Below, one piece after another: positions 26,977 through 35,279 of a DNA stretch of 64,000 bases; position 1 is the first letter of the stretch, and each line of letters begins with the position of its first letter. The stretch lies in the NCBI GenBank assembly GCA_965220305.1, contig OZ244817.1, forward strand, positions 3,596,001 to 3,660,000, given 5' to 3'. The translations under genes were made by a program, and so were the position numbers. Under the pieces are notes generated by a model. The model saw nothing but the letters and a program-made list of their open reading frames with translations. It searched no databases and was not told the DNA's origin. Source of the DNA: G965220305 sp965220305 (lineage in GTDB: Bacteria > Chloroflexota > Dehalococcoidia > Lucifugimonadales > UBA3495).

Positions 26977-28131
26977 CTACAGGTCCGGCTCGGCTAGCTC
27001 CATTCCCAGTCGGACCGCGCCGTACTGAATCGCCGTCGCATCCCAGGACAGGGAGATATGGTGCGACGCCGCGTGTATATCCCGGTGGAAGCGTTGCAGG
27101 GGGCTGGAATCGAAAAGGGCGCGGCCCCCGCCGCCGCCGAAGAGACGGTCCACGGCCTGGAGACAGAGCTTCGTTACGTAGGCTTGGTCGCGGCGGTAAC
27201 GTGCACGGTCGTCCAGAGTTGGCGCTTCATCGCGACGGGCGCGGTCGAAAATCTCCTGGCAGTCGTGCCGCATTACCAGTCTGGCAGCCTGGACTTCCGC
27301 CGCGCCCTCGGCTAAACGCATCTGCAGGCTGGGCACTTCGGTAAGACGGTTGGCCCGTCGGCCAGGCAACCCTTGGCGGGTCAGGGCCTCGAAGGTTTCC
27401 AGCGCTCCCTGGGCCATGCCGAGAATCGGCGCTGCCAGGGTAAAGGACAGAAGACTGCGCAGGGGTATCCGGTAGTTGGGCGTGTTGTACAACGTGCGTC
27501 CCGGGGTCTTCGCTTCCCGAACATCCAGAAGCGCGAGGGTGTGGTGGTAGGGAACGAAAGCATCCTCGACCACCACATCCTTGCTGCCGGTGCCCCGCAG
27601 CCCCGAGGCAAACCAGGTATCCTCAATGCTGTAGTCCCGGCGAGGCAGCAGCAACCACAGTGGACCGGCGGGACCGTTGCCGACCAGCAACACCCACTCG
27701 GCGGCGTCGCAGCCGCTGGCGAAGTCCCAGCGGCCACTGACCCGGTAGCCGCCTTCCGCCGGGCTGACCCGGCCGCCGGCGGGGTTGAAACTGGTCGAAG
27801 TCAGTGTTTCCGGCGCATCTCCCCAACATTCCTCCTGAGTTTCCTCGGGGAACATACTGACCAGCCAATTGTGGCTGGACCAAATGCTGTAACACCATGC
27901 GGCGGAGCCGCAGCCTCGCGCCAGCTCCGCCGCCACGTCAAACACCAGGTCGAAGTCCAGTCCCATGCCGCCGAATTTTAACGGCTGGGCCACCCGGATT
28001 AACCCGGAGGACTGAAGGTCGTCCACAGTTTCTTGGGGAATGCGGCGCAGCGTCTCGGTGGCGGCAGCCCGCTCTCTCAATGAGTCCACCAGGGCCGAAG
28101 CGCGGCGCACCAGTTCCTCTCGATTAGTCAT
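26977..28131 (-). CDS. Acyl-CoA dehydrogenase-fold flavin monooxygenase (HsaA-like)
   Basis: A 384-residue protein of the group D flavin monooxygenase branch of the acyl-CoA dehydrogenase fold (HsaA/HpaB-small/DszC kind): IPQETVDDLQSSGLIRVAQP, GCGSAAWCYSIWSSHNWLVS, GYRVSGRWDFASGCDAAEW, GLRGTGSKDVVVEDAFVP. These use reduced flavin supplied by a separate reductase to hydroxylate aromatic or sulfur compounds. No reductase lies next to it. Downstream of the LLM gene in the same direction, but a terminator separates them. Confidence 0.85.
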   Translation of the reverse strand: MTNREELVRRASALVDSLRERAAATETLRRIPQETVDDLQSSGLIRVAQPLKFGGMGLDFDLVFDVAAELARGCGSAAWCYSIWSSHNWLVSMFPEETQEECWGDAPETLTSTSFNPAGGRVSPAEGGYRVSGRWDFASGCDAAEWVLLVGNGPAGPLWLLLPRRDYSIEDTWFASGLRGTGSKDVVVEDAFVPYHHTLALLDVREAKTPGRTLYNTPNYRIPLRSLLSFTLAAPILGMAQGALETFEALTRQGLPGRRANRLTEVPSLQMRLAEGAAEVQAARLVMRHDCQEIFDRARRDEAPTLDDRARYRRDQAYVTKLCLQAVDRLFGGGGGRALFDSSPLQRFHRDIHAASHHISLSWDATAIQYGAVRLGMELAEPDL

Positions 28132-28152
28132 CCGGTTCTCCGGCTATAGAAT

Positions 28153-28176
28153 AGGGGCGGGTTTAAGCCCGCCCCT
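28153..28176 (-). terminator. Hairpin between LLM and HsaA-like genes
   Basis: AGGGGCGGG and CCCGCCCCT arms around a 6-base loop. On the minus strand it lies after the LLM stop and is followed by an AT-rich stretch (TATTCTAT), so it would end the LLM transcript. Confidence 0.65.
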
Positions 28177-28247
28177 GGAAAGCGCTGGAACATTGGCTGA
28201 TGTCTTGCTGGCCCCATCAGCGACTGGGTGGGCGCCTTCGCCCAAGG

Positions 28248-29333
28248 CTAGGAGACGGACACCTCCTGGAAGTGGGGCATTACCTCCGTGGCAAACAATT
28301 GGATGGACCGCATAACCTTCTCGTGGGGAAGCCCTGGGAAGCCGAAGGAACCGAAGATGTGGTTGATTCCCTGGGCCTGGGTCTCCTTTATTCGCTCAAT
28401 CACCACTTCCGGCGTGCCCCGCAGGGGTGGCAACCCAGCGTGGCCCGGGTCGTCCCGACGCTCCCGGTCGTTCTGGCGATTGGCCCAAGCCTCGTAACCC
28501 TTGGGAAGGTTGCCGTTCTTGTCGGTGGGCATTCCCACCACGTGCCCGGTGGAACCAACGGAGCGGAGAACCCTGGAAGAGAAGTCCTCCAGTCCTACCG
28601 GGTCTCGCTCCGCCTCTTCCATGGTGGGAGCAACATAAATGGACTTCGACATGGGCGGGTCCAGATGCTCGTGAGGATGGCCGTATTCCTCCATCTTCTG
28701 CCGCCACAGTTTGATTACCTGCGGGGCCTGTCCCAGGATGTCGGTGGGGCCGCCGGCGATGACTTGAATCTGGTGCCTGGCGGCAAAGTCCACCGATTCA
28801 GGGCTGGTGCTTACAGCCTGAAACATGGGCGGGTAGGGCTTCTGGACAGGCTTGGGCAGCACCCATAAATCGTCAACATTGGTGAACTTGCCCTGGAAAG
28901 TCAGAGTCTCCTCGGTCCAGGCCCTAGTCATCACTTCCACCGCCTCGTAGAAGCGCTCCCGGCTCTCCTCCATTTCTACGCCGACCCCTTTAAACTCCTG
29001 GCGCTGGTAACCGCTGCCGATGCCGAAGTTAAAGCGGCCCCCGCTAATTACATCCAACATTGCCACCTCTTCGGCCAACAATATGGGATTGTGTAGCGGC
29101 AGCACGATAACTGCTGTGCCAATGCGGATGCGCTTAGTCCGTCCTGCCACCATCCCCAGGAAGGGGAATATGCCGGATAGCAGTCCGTGGCGGGAAAAAC
29201 GGTGCTCTCCCAGCCAGGCCTCGTCAATACCGAGCTGGTCGGCCAGTTCAATCTGCTCCAGGGCCTCCTGCAACGCCTGCTGCTGGGTGCGGCTCTCGTG
29301 CCAGGGCACGATATGGAAAATTCCAAACTTCAT
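28248..29333 (-). CDS. Luciferase-like (LLM class) flavin-dependent oxidoreductase
   Basis: A 361-residue LLM protein: MKFGIFHIVPWHESRTQQQA start, DQLGIDEAWLGEHRFSRHGL, VLPLHNPILLAEEVAMLDVI, GRFNFGIGSGYQRQEF, and C-terminal LFATEVMPHF. Closer to the alkane/terpenoid LLM type (GSGYQ) than the gene at 11.3 kb. The insertion sequence ends about 200 bases upstream and its transposase is read in the same direction, so the element may influence this gene's transcription. Confidence 0.92.
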   Translation of the reverse strand: MKFGIFHIVPWHESRTQQQALQEALEQIELADQLGIDEAWLGEHRFSRHGLLSGIFPFLGMVAGRTKRIRIGTAVIVLPLHNPILLAEEVAMLDVISGGRFNFGIGSGYQRQEFKGVGVEMEESRERFYEAVEVMTRAWTEETLTFQGKFTNVDDLWVLPKPVQKPYPPMFQAVSTSPESVDFAARHQIQVIAGGPTDILGQAPQVIKLWRQKMEEYGHPHEHLDPPMSKSIYVAPTMEEAERDPVGLEDFSSRVLRSVGSTGHVVGMPTDKNGNLPKGYEAWANRQNDRERRDDPGHAGLPPLRGTPEVVIERIKETQAQGINHIFGSFGFPGLPHEKVMRSIQLFATEVMPHFQEVSVS

Positions 29334-29533
29334 ACGGCGCCTCCAGAAATCTCATGGTGTATAGAAACCTGGGCCGGTCTTGGCAACAGACCGGGACTGC
29401 CTAGCGTGACAGCAGCATACACCCGGCAGCCGACACCAGCAAGTTTGACCGGGAAGGCCCTACAGGCTTACACCGATGTAGCCAAACGCGGCGGACATCT
29501 CCATTCAGCAGGTAAGGGGCAACTTCGCCCTAA

Positions 29534-30962
29534 TACTACAGTTGCAGATATGTGGTGAGGAGTTTCAGGCGGCGTCGGTAATGACAGCGCCGGGCCGTTG
29601 CTTGGTGCCGCCGTCTCCACTGAGACCACCGCAGCACTGATTCGTCCGTAGGGTGGTGTCTCCATATCAGCCGGTAGAGTAACCGCCGAACCTCGGGCAC
29701 CGTCAGCGGTATCAGCCTTTCCTCCAAACTGGGGCAGCCCCCTTTTCTCCCAGACGTCCCGGCGACGATGCCTGGCGCCGTACCACCGCCAGGTAGGCGT
29801 GGGCCAGCATCGCCAGGGTGATGTGCCGGTACCAGCCGTCCCACCGGCGCACCTCGTATTGGTCCAGTCCCACCTGTCCCTTGGCCTCCTCAAAGCATTC
29901 CTCAATGGCCCACCGGGTTCCGGCCACCCGCACCAGTTCCTCCAGGGCTGTTCCCGTCGGGCCGTAGCACACGTAGTAGGCCAGTTCCTCGGGCTTGGCC
30001 ACGCTGCGCCGGGCCAGCAGCCAGTACCCCTTGCCAGGTTCTCTCAGGGGCCGAATATCCACCAAGGCCCAGTCGTAGACCCGAGGACCCTTGGCCCCAT
30101 CACCGGCGCTCAGCCGGACCCAGCCCGACTCTTCAACCCCAGACGCCAGCCGGTCAGCCCGCACTTGGCGCGGACCCTGGTCCGTCCCAGCCCACAACTT
30201 CTCATTGCTCTTGATGGCCAGCACGTGAGGAACGTCCCGCCGCTCCAGCCACAGCCGCAGGTTGCGGTCATTGCCGTAGACCTCGTCCCCGGTGGCCCAG
30301 CCGAAGGGGACTCCCGACTCCACCGCCCGTTCCAGCATCCGCCGGGCCAGTTGCGGCTTGGTGCGAAACGCCACTTGCTCCGGCACGCCAGCCTCCTCCC
30401 GGCGTTCCTGGTCATCGGCCCACACCTGAGGCAGGTAAAGCTCCCGGTCCAGCAGGGTCCTCCCCTTGGCAGTAGCGTAGGTCAAGAATACCCCAATCTG
30501 GCAGTTCTCGATCCGTCCCGCCGTGCCGCTGTACTGACGCTGCACCCCCACAGACTTGTTGCCCTTCTTCAGAAACCCAGTCTCGTCCACCACCAACACC
30601 CCGTTGGCGTCGCCCAGGTGCTCCACCACGTAGTCCCTGAGATCATCGCGAACCAGGTCCGCGTCCCAAATGTAGGTTGACAGCAGATGCTGCACCCCAT
30701 AGGGTGTGGCGTCCCCGGCCTGCTCCGCCAGTTGCCAGCCGTTCTTGCGCTCCACCGGACTGAGCAGCCCTTTCAGATAGTCCAGCGATCGTCGACGTGG
30801 TTCGGGACGCCGGAACCGCCCCGCAATGCACTCGTGTACCCGGTCGATACCCTCAGCCCACCGGGCGACCTCTGCCACCCCATCCCCATGCACTGCCACA
30901 GCCTCACCTCACCACCCGTTGATTGCCCCAATCCTAGTCGTTTTCAATCTGCAACTGTAGTA
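29534..30962 (-). mobile_element. IS701-like insertion sequence
   Basis: A 1,429-bp element bounded by perfect 16-bp terminal inverted repeats TACTACAGTTGCAGAT (29534-29549 and, inverted, 30947-30962). A 4-bp direct repeat CTAA flanks both ends (29530-29533 and 30963-30966), fitting the YTAR-type target duplication of the IS701 family. It contains a single DDE transposase on the minus strand whose last codons run into the left terminal repeat. The intact ends and target duplication suggest a recent insertion. Confidence 0.92.
29536..30899 (-). CDS. IS701-type DDE transposase, C-terminus in the -1 frame
   Basis: The zero frame (29712-30899) gives 395 residues with the DDE sites: D105 in VLVVDETGF, D205 in WATGDEVYGND, and the glutamate in WAIEECFEEAKGQVGLDQYE. 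It then ends in unrelated residues (APVWRKG). The true family C-terminus (LEERLIPLTVPEVRRLL, later RWSQWRRRHQATARRCHYRR) continues in the -1 frame to a TAG inside the left terminal repeat. The frames meet at A_AAG_GGG (29739-29745), with the SD-like GGGAG just before it. Either programmed -1 frameshifting (product about 454 residues) or a one-base indel explains it. Confidence 0.85.
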
Positions 30963-30979
30963 CTAACGGGAAGACAAAG

Positions 30980-31019
30980 CCCCACCGTCATTCCGGCGGA
31001 GGCCGGAATGACGGTGGGG
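30980..31019. repeat. Perfect palindromic repeat unit
   Basis: Arms CCCCACCGTCATTCCGGC and its reverse complement, 18 bp each, flank GGAG. It belongs to the CCGG-type variant of the dispersed repeat family (also partly at 6.38 kb). It could also act as a terminator stem next to the IS. Confidence 0.75.
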
Positions 31020-31210
31020 CGTTCTTGCCGACCAGGGACTCAGGCCCTTCGTTACGTTCAGAATCTGTCAAATGGAGGTGGAGGGGCAGCAATCCAAAGC
31101 CCTGGCCTGAGCGTCGTCCTTCGCGGCAATCGGTGACGTTTCGTGCTATCATACCTACCACCGTAGCCCCAAGAAGGCCGCAAGGGCTGGGGTGAAGGAC
31201 GCCGGAGAAG

Positions 31211-32410
31211 GTGGCCGTGGCAACTACGATAGATGTGATAGTAGTCGGCGCAGGGGTGGTTGGTAGCTCGGTAGCCTACTACTTGGCCCGGGAAGGGGCC
31301 AGGGTCTCCCTTTTGGAGCGAGAAGCTATCGGCAGCGGCGCTTCGGCCCACGCCACCGGCTCCCTCAGCCTGTTGGGGACCGAGTTCAATCCGGGCCCCT
31401 CCTTCCAACTCGCCCTCGCTGGATATTGGGAATTTCCCGATTTGGTGCGTTCCCTGGAAGAGGAGACCGGCTCTTCCCTGCTCTACCAGCGTCCGCCCTC
31501 GCTGCGCCTGGCTTTGGAGCCGGACGAGGAGGAGCTCATCAAGGACTTGATGGAGTGGCAACGGGAATTCGTTGCGATGGAGTGGATTGACGCCGACGAA
31601 GTGCGCCAGGTGGAGCCTCGCCTGACTCCCCAAGTCCGGGGGGCGGTCTACGAGGACGAGTCGGCGCAACTGGACAGCTACCGGCTGAACCTTGCCCTAG
31701 CCCAAGCCGCGGAAGGGAGGGGGACGCAACTGCACCTGCGGGAAGCCACCGGCCTGCTGACCGAGGGCGACCGGGTAACCGGAGTGACCACCCGCCAAGG
31801 AGAATATCGCGCCGACGCGGTGGTACTGGCCAACGGGACGTGGACTGCCGCGTTTGAGGGGCAACTCCACTTTCCCATTCCAGTACGACCGCTGAAGGGT
31901 GAGCGGCTGCTCTTGAAATTTGATGGTCCACCTCTGCCCGTACTCATTAGCTCTCCCAAAAGGGGCCACATGATAAGCCGCCTGGACGGTCTGCTCAGCG
32001 TGGGCAGCACTGGAGGGCGAGACTACGACCGGGAAGAGCTGTTTTGGGGAGAAGAATTTGACCGGCAGCCCACCGAGACGGCCAGGTTGGAGTTGCTGCA
32101 ACGGGCCATAGACGTTTTCCCAGCGCTGGACAACGCCCAGTTGGTGCAACAGTTGGCTGGGTCAAGGCCCCTCAGCCCGGACCGGATGCCCATTATCGGG
32201 CCCGTTCCCGGGTGGGAAGGAGTGTTCCTGGCTACCGGACACTCCACCAAGGGGATACACCTGGGACCCATAACTGGGCGTATTATCGCCAGCTATGTAC
32301 TTAACGGCGCGCCCGGTGTGGACGTGGACATGTCCAGCTTTCTGCCAGACCGTTTTGCGGAGTTCGCCGATGCCGATTTTTATGCCAGCGGTCTCCAGGT
32401 AGAAGAGTAG
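31211..32410 (+). CDS. FAD-dependent amino-acid-oxidase-like oxidoreductase (DAO family)
   Basis: A 399-residue protein with the N-terminal FAD motif VIVVGAGVVGSSVAYYLARE followed by LLEREAIGSGASAHATGSL, the classic glycine/D-amino-acid oxidase start. Middle region VRGAVYEDESAQLDSYRLNL and C-terminal SPDRMPIIGPVPGWEGVFLA then GHSTKGIHLGPITGRI match the family. It would oxidise an amine or amino acid. GTG start. Faces away from the IS; next gene is a PLP enzyme in the same direction. Confidence 0.9.
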   Translation: MAVATTIDVIVVGAGVVGSSVAYYLAREGARVSLLEREAIGSGASAHATGSLSLLGTEFNPGPSFQLALAGYWEFPDLVRSLEEETGSSLLYQRPPSLRLALEPDEEELIKDLMEWQREFVAMEWIDADEVRQVEPRLTPQVRGAVYEDESAQLDSYRLNLALAQAAEGRGTQLHLREATGLLTEGDRVTGVTTRQGEYRADAVVLANGTWTAAFEGQLHFPIPVRPLKGERLLLKFDGPPLPVLISSPKRGHMISRLDGLLSVGSTGGRDYDREELFWGEEFDRQPTETARLELLQRAIDVFPALDNAQLVQQLAGSRPLSPDRMPIIGPVPGWEGVFLATGHSTKGIHLGPITGRIIASYVLNGAPGVDVDMSSFLPDRFAEFADADFYASGLQVEE

Positions 32411-32590
32411 GGCTGGCTTCTGCCTTGGACCGCTCATCAGTCCATTGCCGCTAGTCTCTCCAGGGCTGTGCTAGGTTGGCGGCGGCTGGGCTTCCGGGCG
32501 GGCTCTGATTCCCCCATCAGTGAGGGCCGCCAAGCCGCCGGAATTAGGAAGGAACAGGCGCAAACGAAGTAATCGTAGGAGAGGGCAGCA

Positions 32591-33739
32591 ATGGCTACGA
32601 CAGACTGGGGAGACATTTACCGCGAACTGGGAGCCACGCCGGTTATCAACGCCATTGGCAGCGTAACCATGTTGGGCGGCTCCACCCCGGCGCCGGAAGT
32701 TCTACAGGCTATGGAGCAGGCCGCCGAGGCCTACGTTCCCCTGATGGAGTTGGAGGAGCGGGCGGGAGAGGCCATCGCGCAGATGGTCAATGTGCCGGCA
32801 GCTTACATAACCTCCGGGGCCGGCTCGGCGTTGACCCTGGCCACCGCCGCCTTCATGGCGGGCGACGACGACGCTAGGATTCAGCAACTACCCGACACCA
32901 CCGGCATGAAGAATGAGATTCTCATCCAACGCCGGCAACGCTATTGGTACGACCGCTGCCTGGAATTGGCCGGCGCCAAGCTGGTGGAATTTGGCTCCGA
33001 CCTTGCCACTACTCGCGCCGACCTGGAAGGGGCCATCGGCCCTAACACCGCCGCCGTCCACTACTACGCCGTGGAGCAGATGCTGGACCCCAGCGCCCTT
33101 TCTTTGGAGGAAACCATAGAGGTGGCCCACGCCCACGACGTGCCGGTCATGGTGGACTCCGCGGGCCAGATATATCCCCTGGAAAACCTGGGCAAGTACG
33201 TCAGGATGGGCGCCGATTTTCAGTGCATCGCCGCCAAGTACATGAGCGCCCCCCAATCCACCGGGCTGGCCCTGGGTACCGAGGAAATGATTCGCAAGCT
33301 GTCCCTTCACTCCTTCGTAAGCTACGAGGGCCGGCGGGTGCGGGGAATTGGTCGCCCGCAGAAGATAGACCGGCAGGAGATGGTAGGGGTGGTGGCCGCC
33401 GTCCGGCGTTGGGTGTCCCTGAACCACGAGGAACGGCTGGCCGATTCGGAAGCCATGACCCGGAGGATTATGGCCCCGCTGCAAGGGATACCGGGCGTGC
33501 GCGCCGAGTTCATTGGCAATGTCATTGGTCACATGCCCTACGGGTTTGACCTGTACATAGACCAATCTACAACTGGCTTGAGTCTCCAGGATGTGGTGGA
33601 CCGGCTGAAGGCTGGCAATCCGCCCGTCTGGACCCGGGTACGCGACGGCGAGGACTATATCACCATTCACGTATTTGGGTTGAGGCAAGGGGAAGACCGG
33701 ATAGTTGGGGAGAGAATCGCCGCGCTCTTCAGCAGTTAG
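32591..33739 (+). CDS. SelA/DgaE-like PLP-dependent enzyme
   Basis: A 382-residue fold-type I PLP protein like D-glucosaminate-6-phosphate ammonia-lyase and the SelA superfamily: YRELGATPVINAIGSVTMLG start, AAYITSGAGSALTLATAAFM, VPVMVDSAGQIYPLENLGKY, and AAKYMSAPQSTGLALG with the likely Schiff-base Lys. It is not a selenocysteine synthase in context, since no other selenium genes are nearby. AGGAGAGGG lies upstream of the ATG. Co-directional with the amino-acid oxidase-like gene, 180 bases apart, hinting at amino-acid or amino-sugar breakdown. Confidence 0.85.
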   Translation: MATTDWGDIYRELGATPVINAIGSVTMLGGSTPAPEVLQAMEQAAEAYVPLMELEERAGEAIAQMVNVPAAYITSGAGSALTLATAAFMAGDDDARIQQLPDTTGMKNEILIQRRQRYWYDRCLELAGAKLVEFGSDLATTRADLEGAIGPNTAAVHYYAVEQMLDPSALSLEETIEVAHAHDVPVMVDSAGQIYPLENLGKYVRMGADFQCIAAKYMSAPQSTGLALGTEEMIRKLSLHSFVSYEGRRVRGIGRPQKIDRQEMVGVVAAVRRWVSLNHEERLADSEAMTRRIMAPLQGIPGVRAEFIGNVIGHMPYGFDLYIDQSTTGLSLQDVVDRLKAGNPPVWTRVRDGEDYITIHVFGLRQGEDRIVGERIAALFSS

Positions 33740-33857
33740 TCCTGGTAATTTGACCATTCCAGTCTGGATGCACCCCTTAAGGCCGACGCTTTAGGCCATG
33801 CCGGGGTGTCTGTCCAAGTTGTCAGGTTCCGGTTGGCAACCGGGTCGAACAAATTTG

Positions 33858-33891
33858 AACGCCGAGGTCGTTGTACAACGACCTCGGCGTT
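33858..33891. terminator. Bidirectional terminator (perfect palindrome)
   Basis: A 34-base perfect palindrome with 17-base arms (AACGCCGAGGTCGTTGT and its complement) ending in T/A runs on both strands. It lies between the convergent PLP gene and the radical-SAM-like gene. Confidence 0.85.
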
Positions 33892-33945
33892 TTAACTTCG
33901 CAGACTGCCCGAATCTGTAAGTTGCTCTTGGGCTCCCCGGCCTTG

Positions 33946-35235
33946 CTAGAGCAGGTTATATCGGGGATTGGCCTCGGCTTCGGCCCTCAGACGGTCTACG
34001 ATCCACTCCCGGACCGGCTCTGCGATGTAGAAGGTCGGCTTAATCAGATCACTTTCGTCGGCAATCAGCCCCTCTTGGAGGGCAGCCTGGGCAACCGACG
34101 TGGCGGGGCGGATACGCACCCCCACCCGCAGGTTGGCCAGGGCGGGCTTGATTCCCCGCAGGAAGTCCAGCTTGGTCTCCACCGTCTCCCGCGTCTCGCC
34201 AGGCTCGCCAAAGAACTGGGAAATGACGTAGTGAATATCCGCCTCGTCGCACCGCTGGCACACCTCCACCAAGGGGGCCAGGGAAGTCTCGACAGCCTGC
34301 TCCTCCAGGTCGGGGCCGCCCAGCCCCTTCATAATCACCAGCGCCGACCCGGCTTGCTTCATCAAGCCCAAGACTTCTTCGTCACAGGCTTCCGGCACCG
34401 GCGCCAGATAGCTGTTCCAGTGCACATTCAGGTCCGCTTCAATCAGCGAGTTGCATAGGGCCTTGGCGTGGGGCAGGGGCACATTAAAACCCGAGTCGAT
34501 GAAGAACACCTTCTTGACCCCGTACCGCTGCTTCATGTTGTTGACTTCGTCCACCACCTCTTCTACCGGGCGTAGCACCCGCCAGTTGACATTTCCGTCG
34601 GCGGGCATGGAATGGGAGAAAGTGTCATCCAGCTTGGTAACAATGCCGATGCCGAACCCTTCCCGGTCGTACTGGGCCATGTTCAGTTCATCCAAGCGGG
34701 GGGGCTTGGTGAAGTTGGAATAGGCCAGCCCTCGGTATACCAGGTCGCCATCGCCGCTTCGGTAGGCCAGGCCCGCCAGGTGGGAATAAGTCTCGCCGCT
34801 TTCCAGGCAGTCGGCCAACTGGGAGAAGGTCTCGCCACCGTCACCGGCAATCCCCAGGTCCGGCTCCAGGTAGTTGAAACACTCCCGGGGCAAAAGGCTG
34901 AAGGCCGGGCCGCCGCAGACTATAGTTGCCTTGGATACCGACCGAATCCGGTCGATGACCTCCTTGGTGGAAGGCAGCGCCCACTGGGGGTCCATGTAGC
35001 TGCTGTTGTCCAGGTTGCGCAATGAGATTCCGACAAGGTCCGGCTGGAATTCCCTGACCTTGGCCTCGGTCTCCGCCAGGTAGTCCTCGGCGAACATCAG
35101 GTCCAGGACCTCAATGTCATGGCGCTGGGGGTCCAGGTGACCCGCCACGTAGGCCAAGCCAATGGGCGCCGGGCGGGCGTTCATCCGGCTCATCAGCCTC
35201 TGGTGCCTGTTGGTGGCGATTAACAAGATGCGCAT
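33946..35235 (-). CDS. B12-binding/radical-SAM-like protein without cluster cysteines
   Basis: A 429-residue protein with the layout of cobalamin-binding radical SAM enzymes. Residues 1-145 form a B12-binding-like Rossmann domain (MRILLIATNRHQ, PIGLAYVAGHLD, ADLVGIS-like PDLVGIS, ATIVCGGPAFSLLP, GDGGETF). The radical SAM barrel follows: at the place where family members have TKRGCPYxCxYC the sequence reads GIVTKLDDTFSHSMPADG (196-214), then LRPVEEVVDEVNNM and VFFIDSGFNV as normal. No CxxxCxxC occurs anywhere. It therefore cannot bind the canonical 4Fe-4S cluster. It ends an apparent four-gene leftward operon with a cysteine desulfurase. Confidence 0.78.
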   Translation of the reverse strand: MRILLIATNRHQRLMSRMNARPAPIGLAYVAGHLDPQRHDIEVLDLMFAEDYLAETEAKVREFQPDLVGISLRNLDNSSYMDPQWALPSTKEVIDRIRSVSKATIVCGGPAFSLLPRECFNYLEPDLGIAGDGGETFSQLADCLESGETYSHLAGLAYRSGDGDLVYRGLAYSNFTKPPRLDELNMAQYDREGFGIGIVTKLDDTFSHSMPADGNVNWRVLRPVEEVVDEVNNMKQRYGVKKVFFIDSGFNVPLPHAKALCNSLIEADLNVHWNSYLAPVPEACDEEVLGLMKQAGSALVIMKGLGGPDLEEQAVETSLAPLVEVCQRCDEADIHYVISQFFGEPGETRETVETKLDFLRGIKPALANLRVGVRIRPATSVAQAALQEGLIADESDLIKPTFYIAEPVREWIVDRLRAEAEANPRYNLL

Positions 35236-35279
35236 TCCTATCTCCTCGCTTCCCCGGACCCGAGGCCGGGGAAAGAATT

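Noticed and set aside
32591..33739. Selenocysteine synthase (selA) call
   Set aside because: Sequence style is nearer the DgaE-like lyases and no selD, selB or tRNA-Sec lies nearby.
33775..33830. Possible structured RNA after the PLP gene
   Set aside because: Only a short CACCCC/GGGGTG pairing is seen; the perfect palindrome 30 bases later explains termination.
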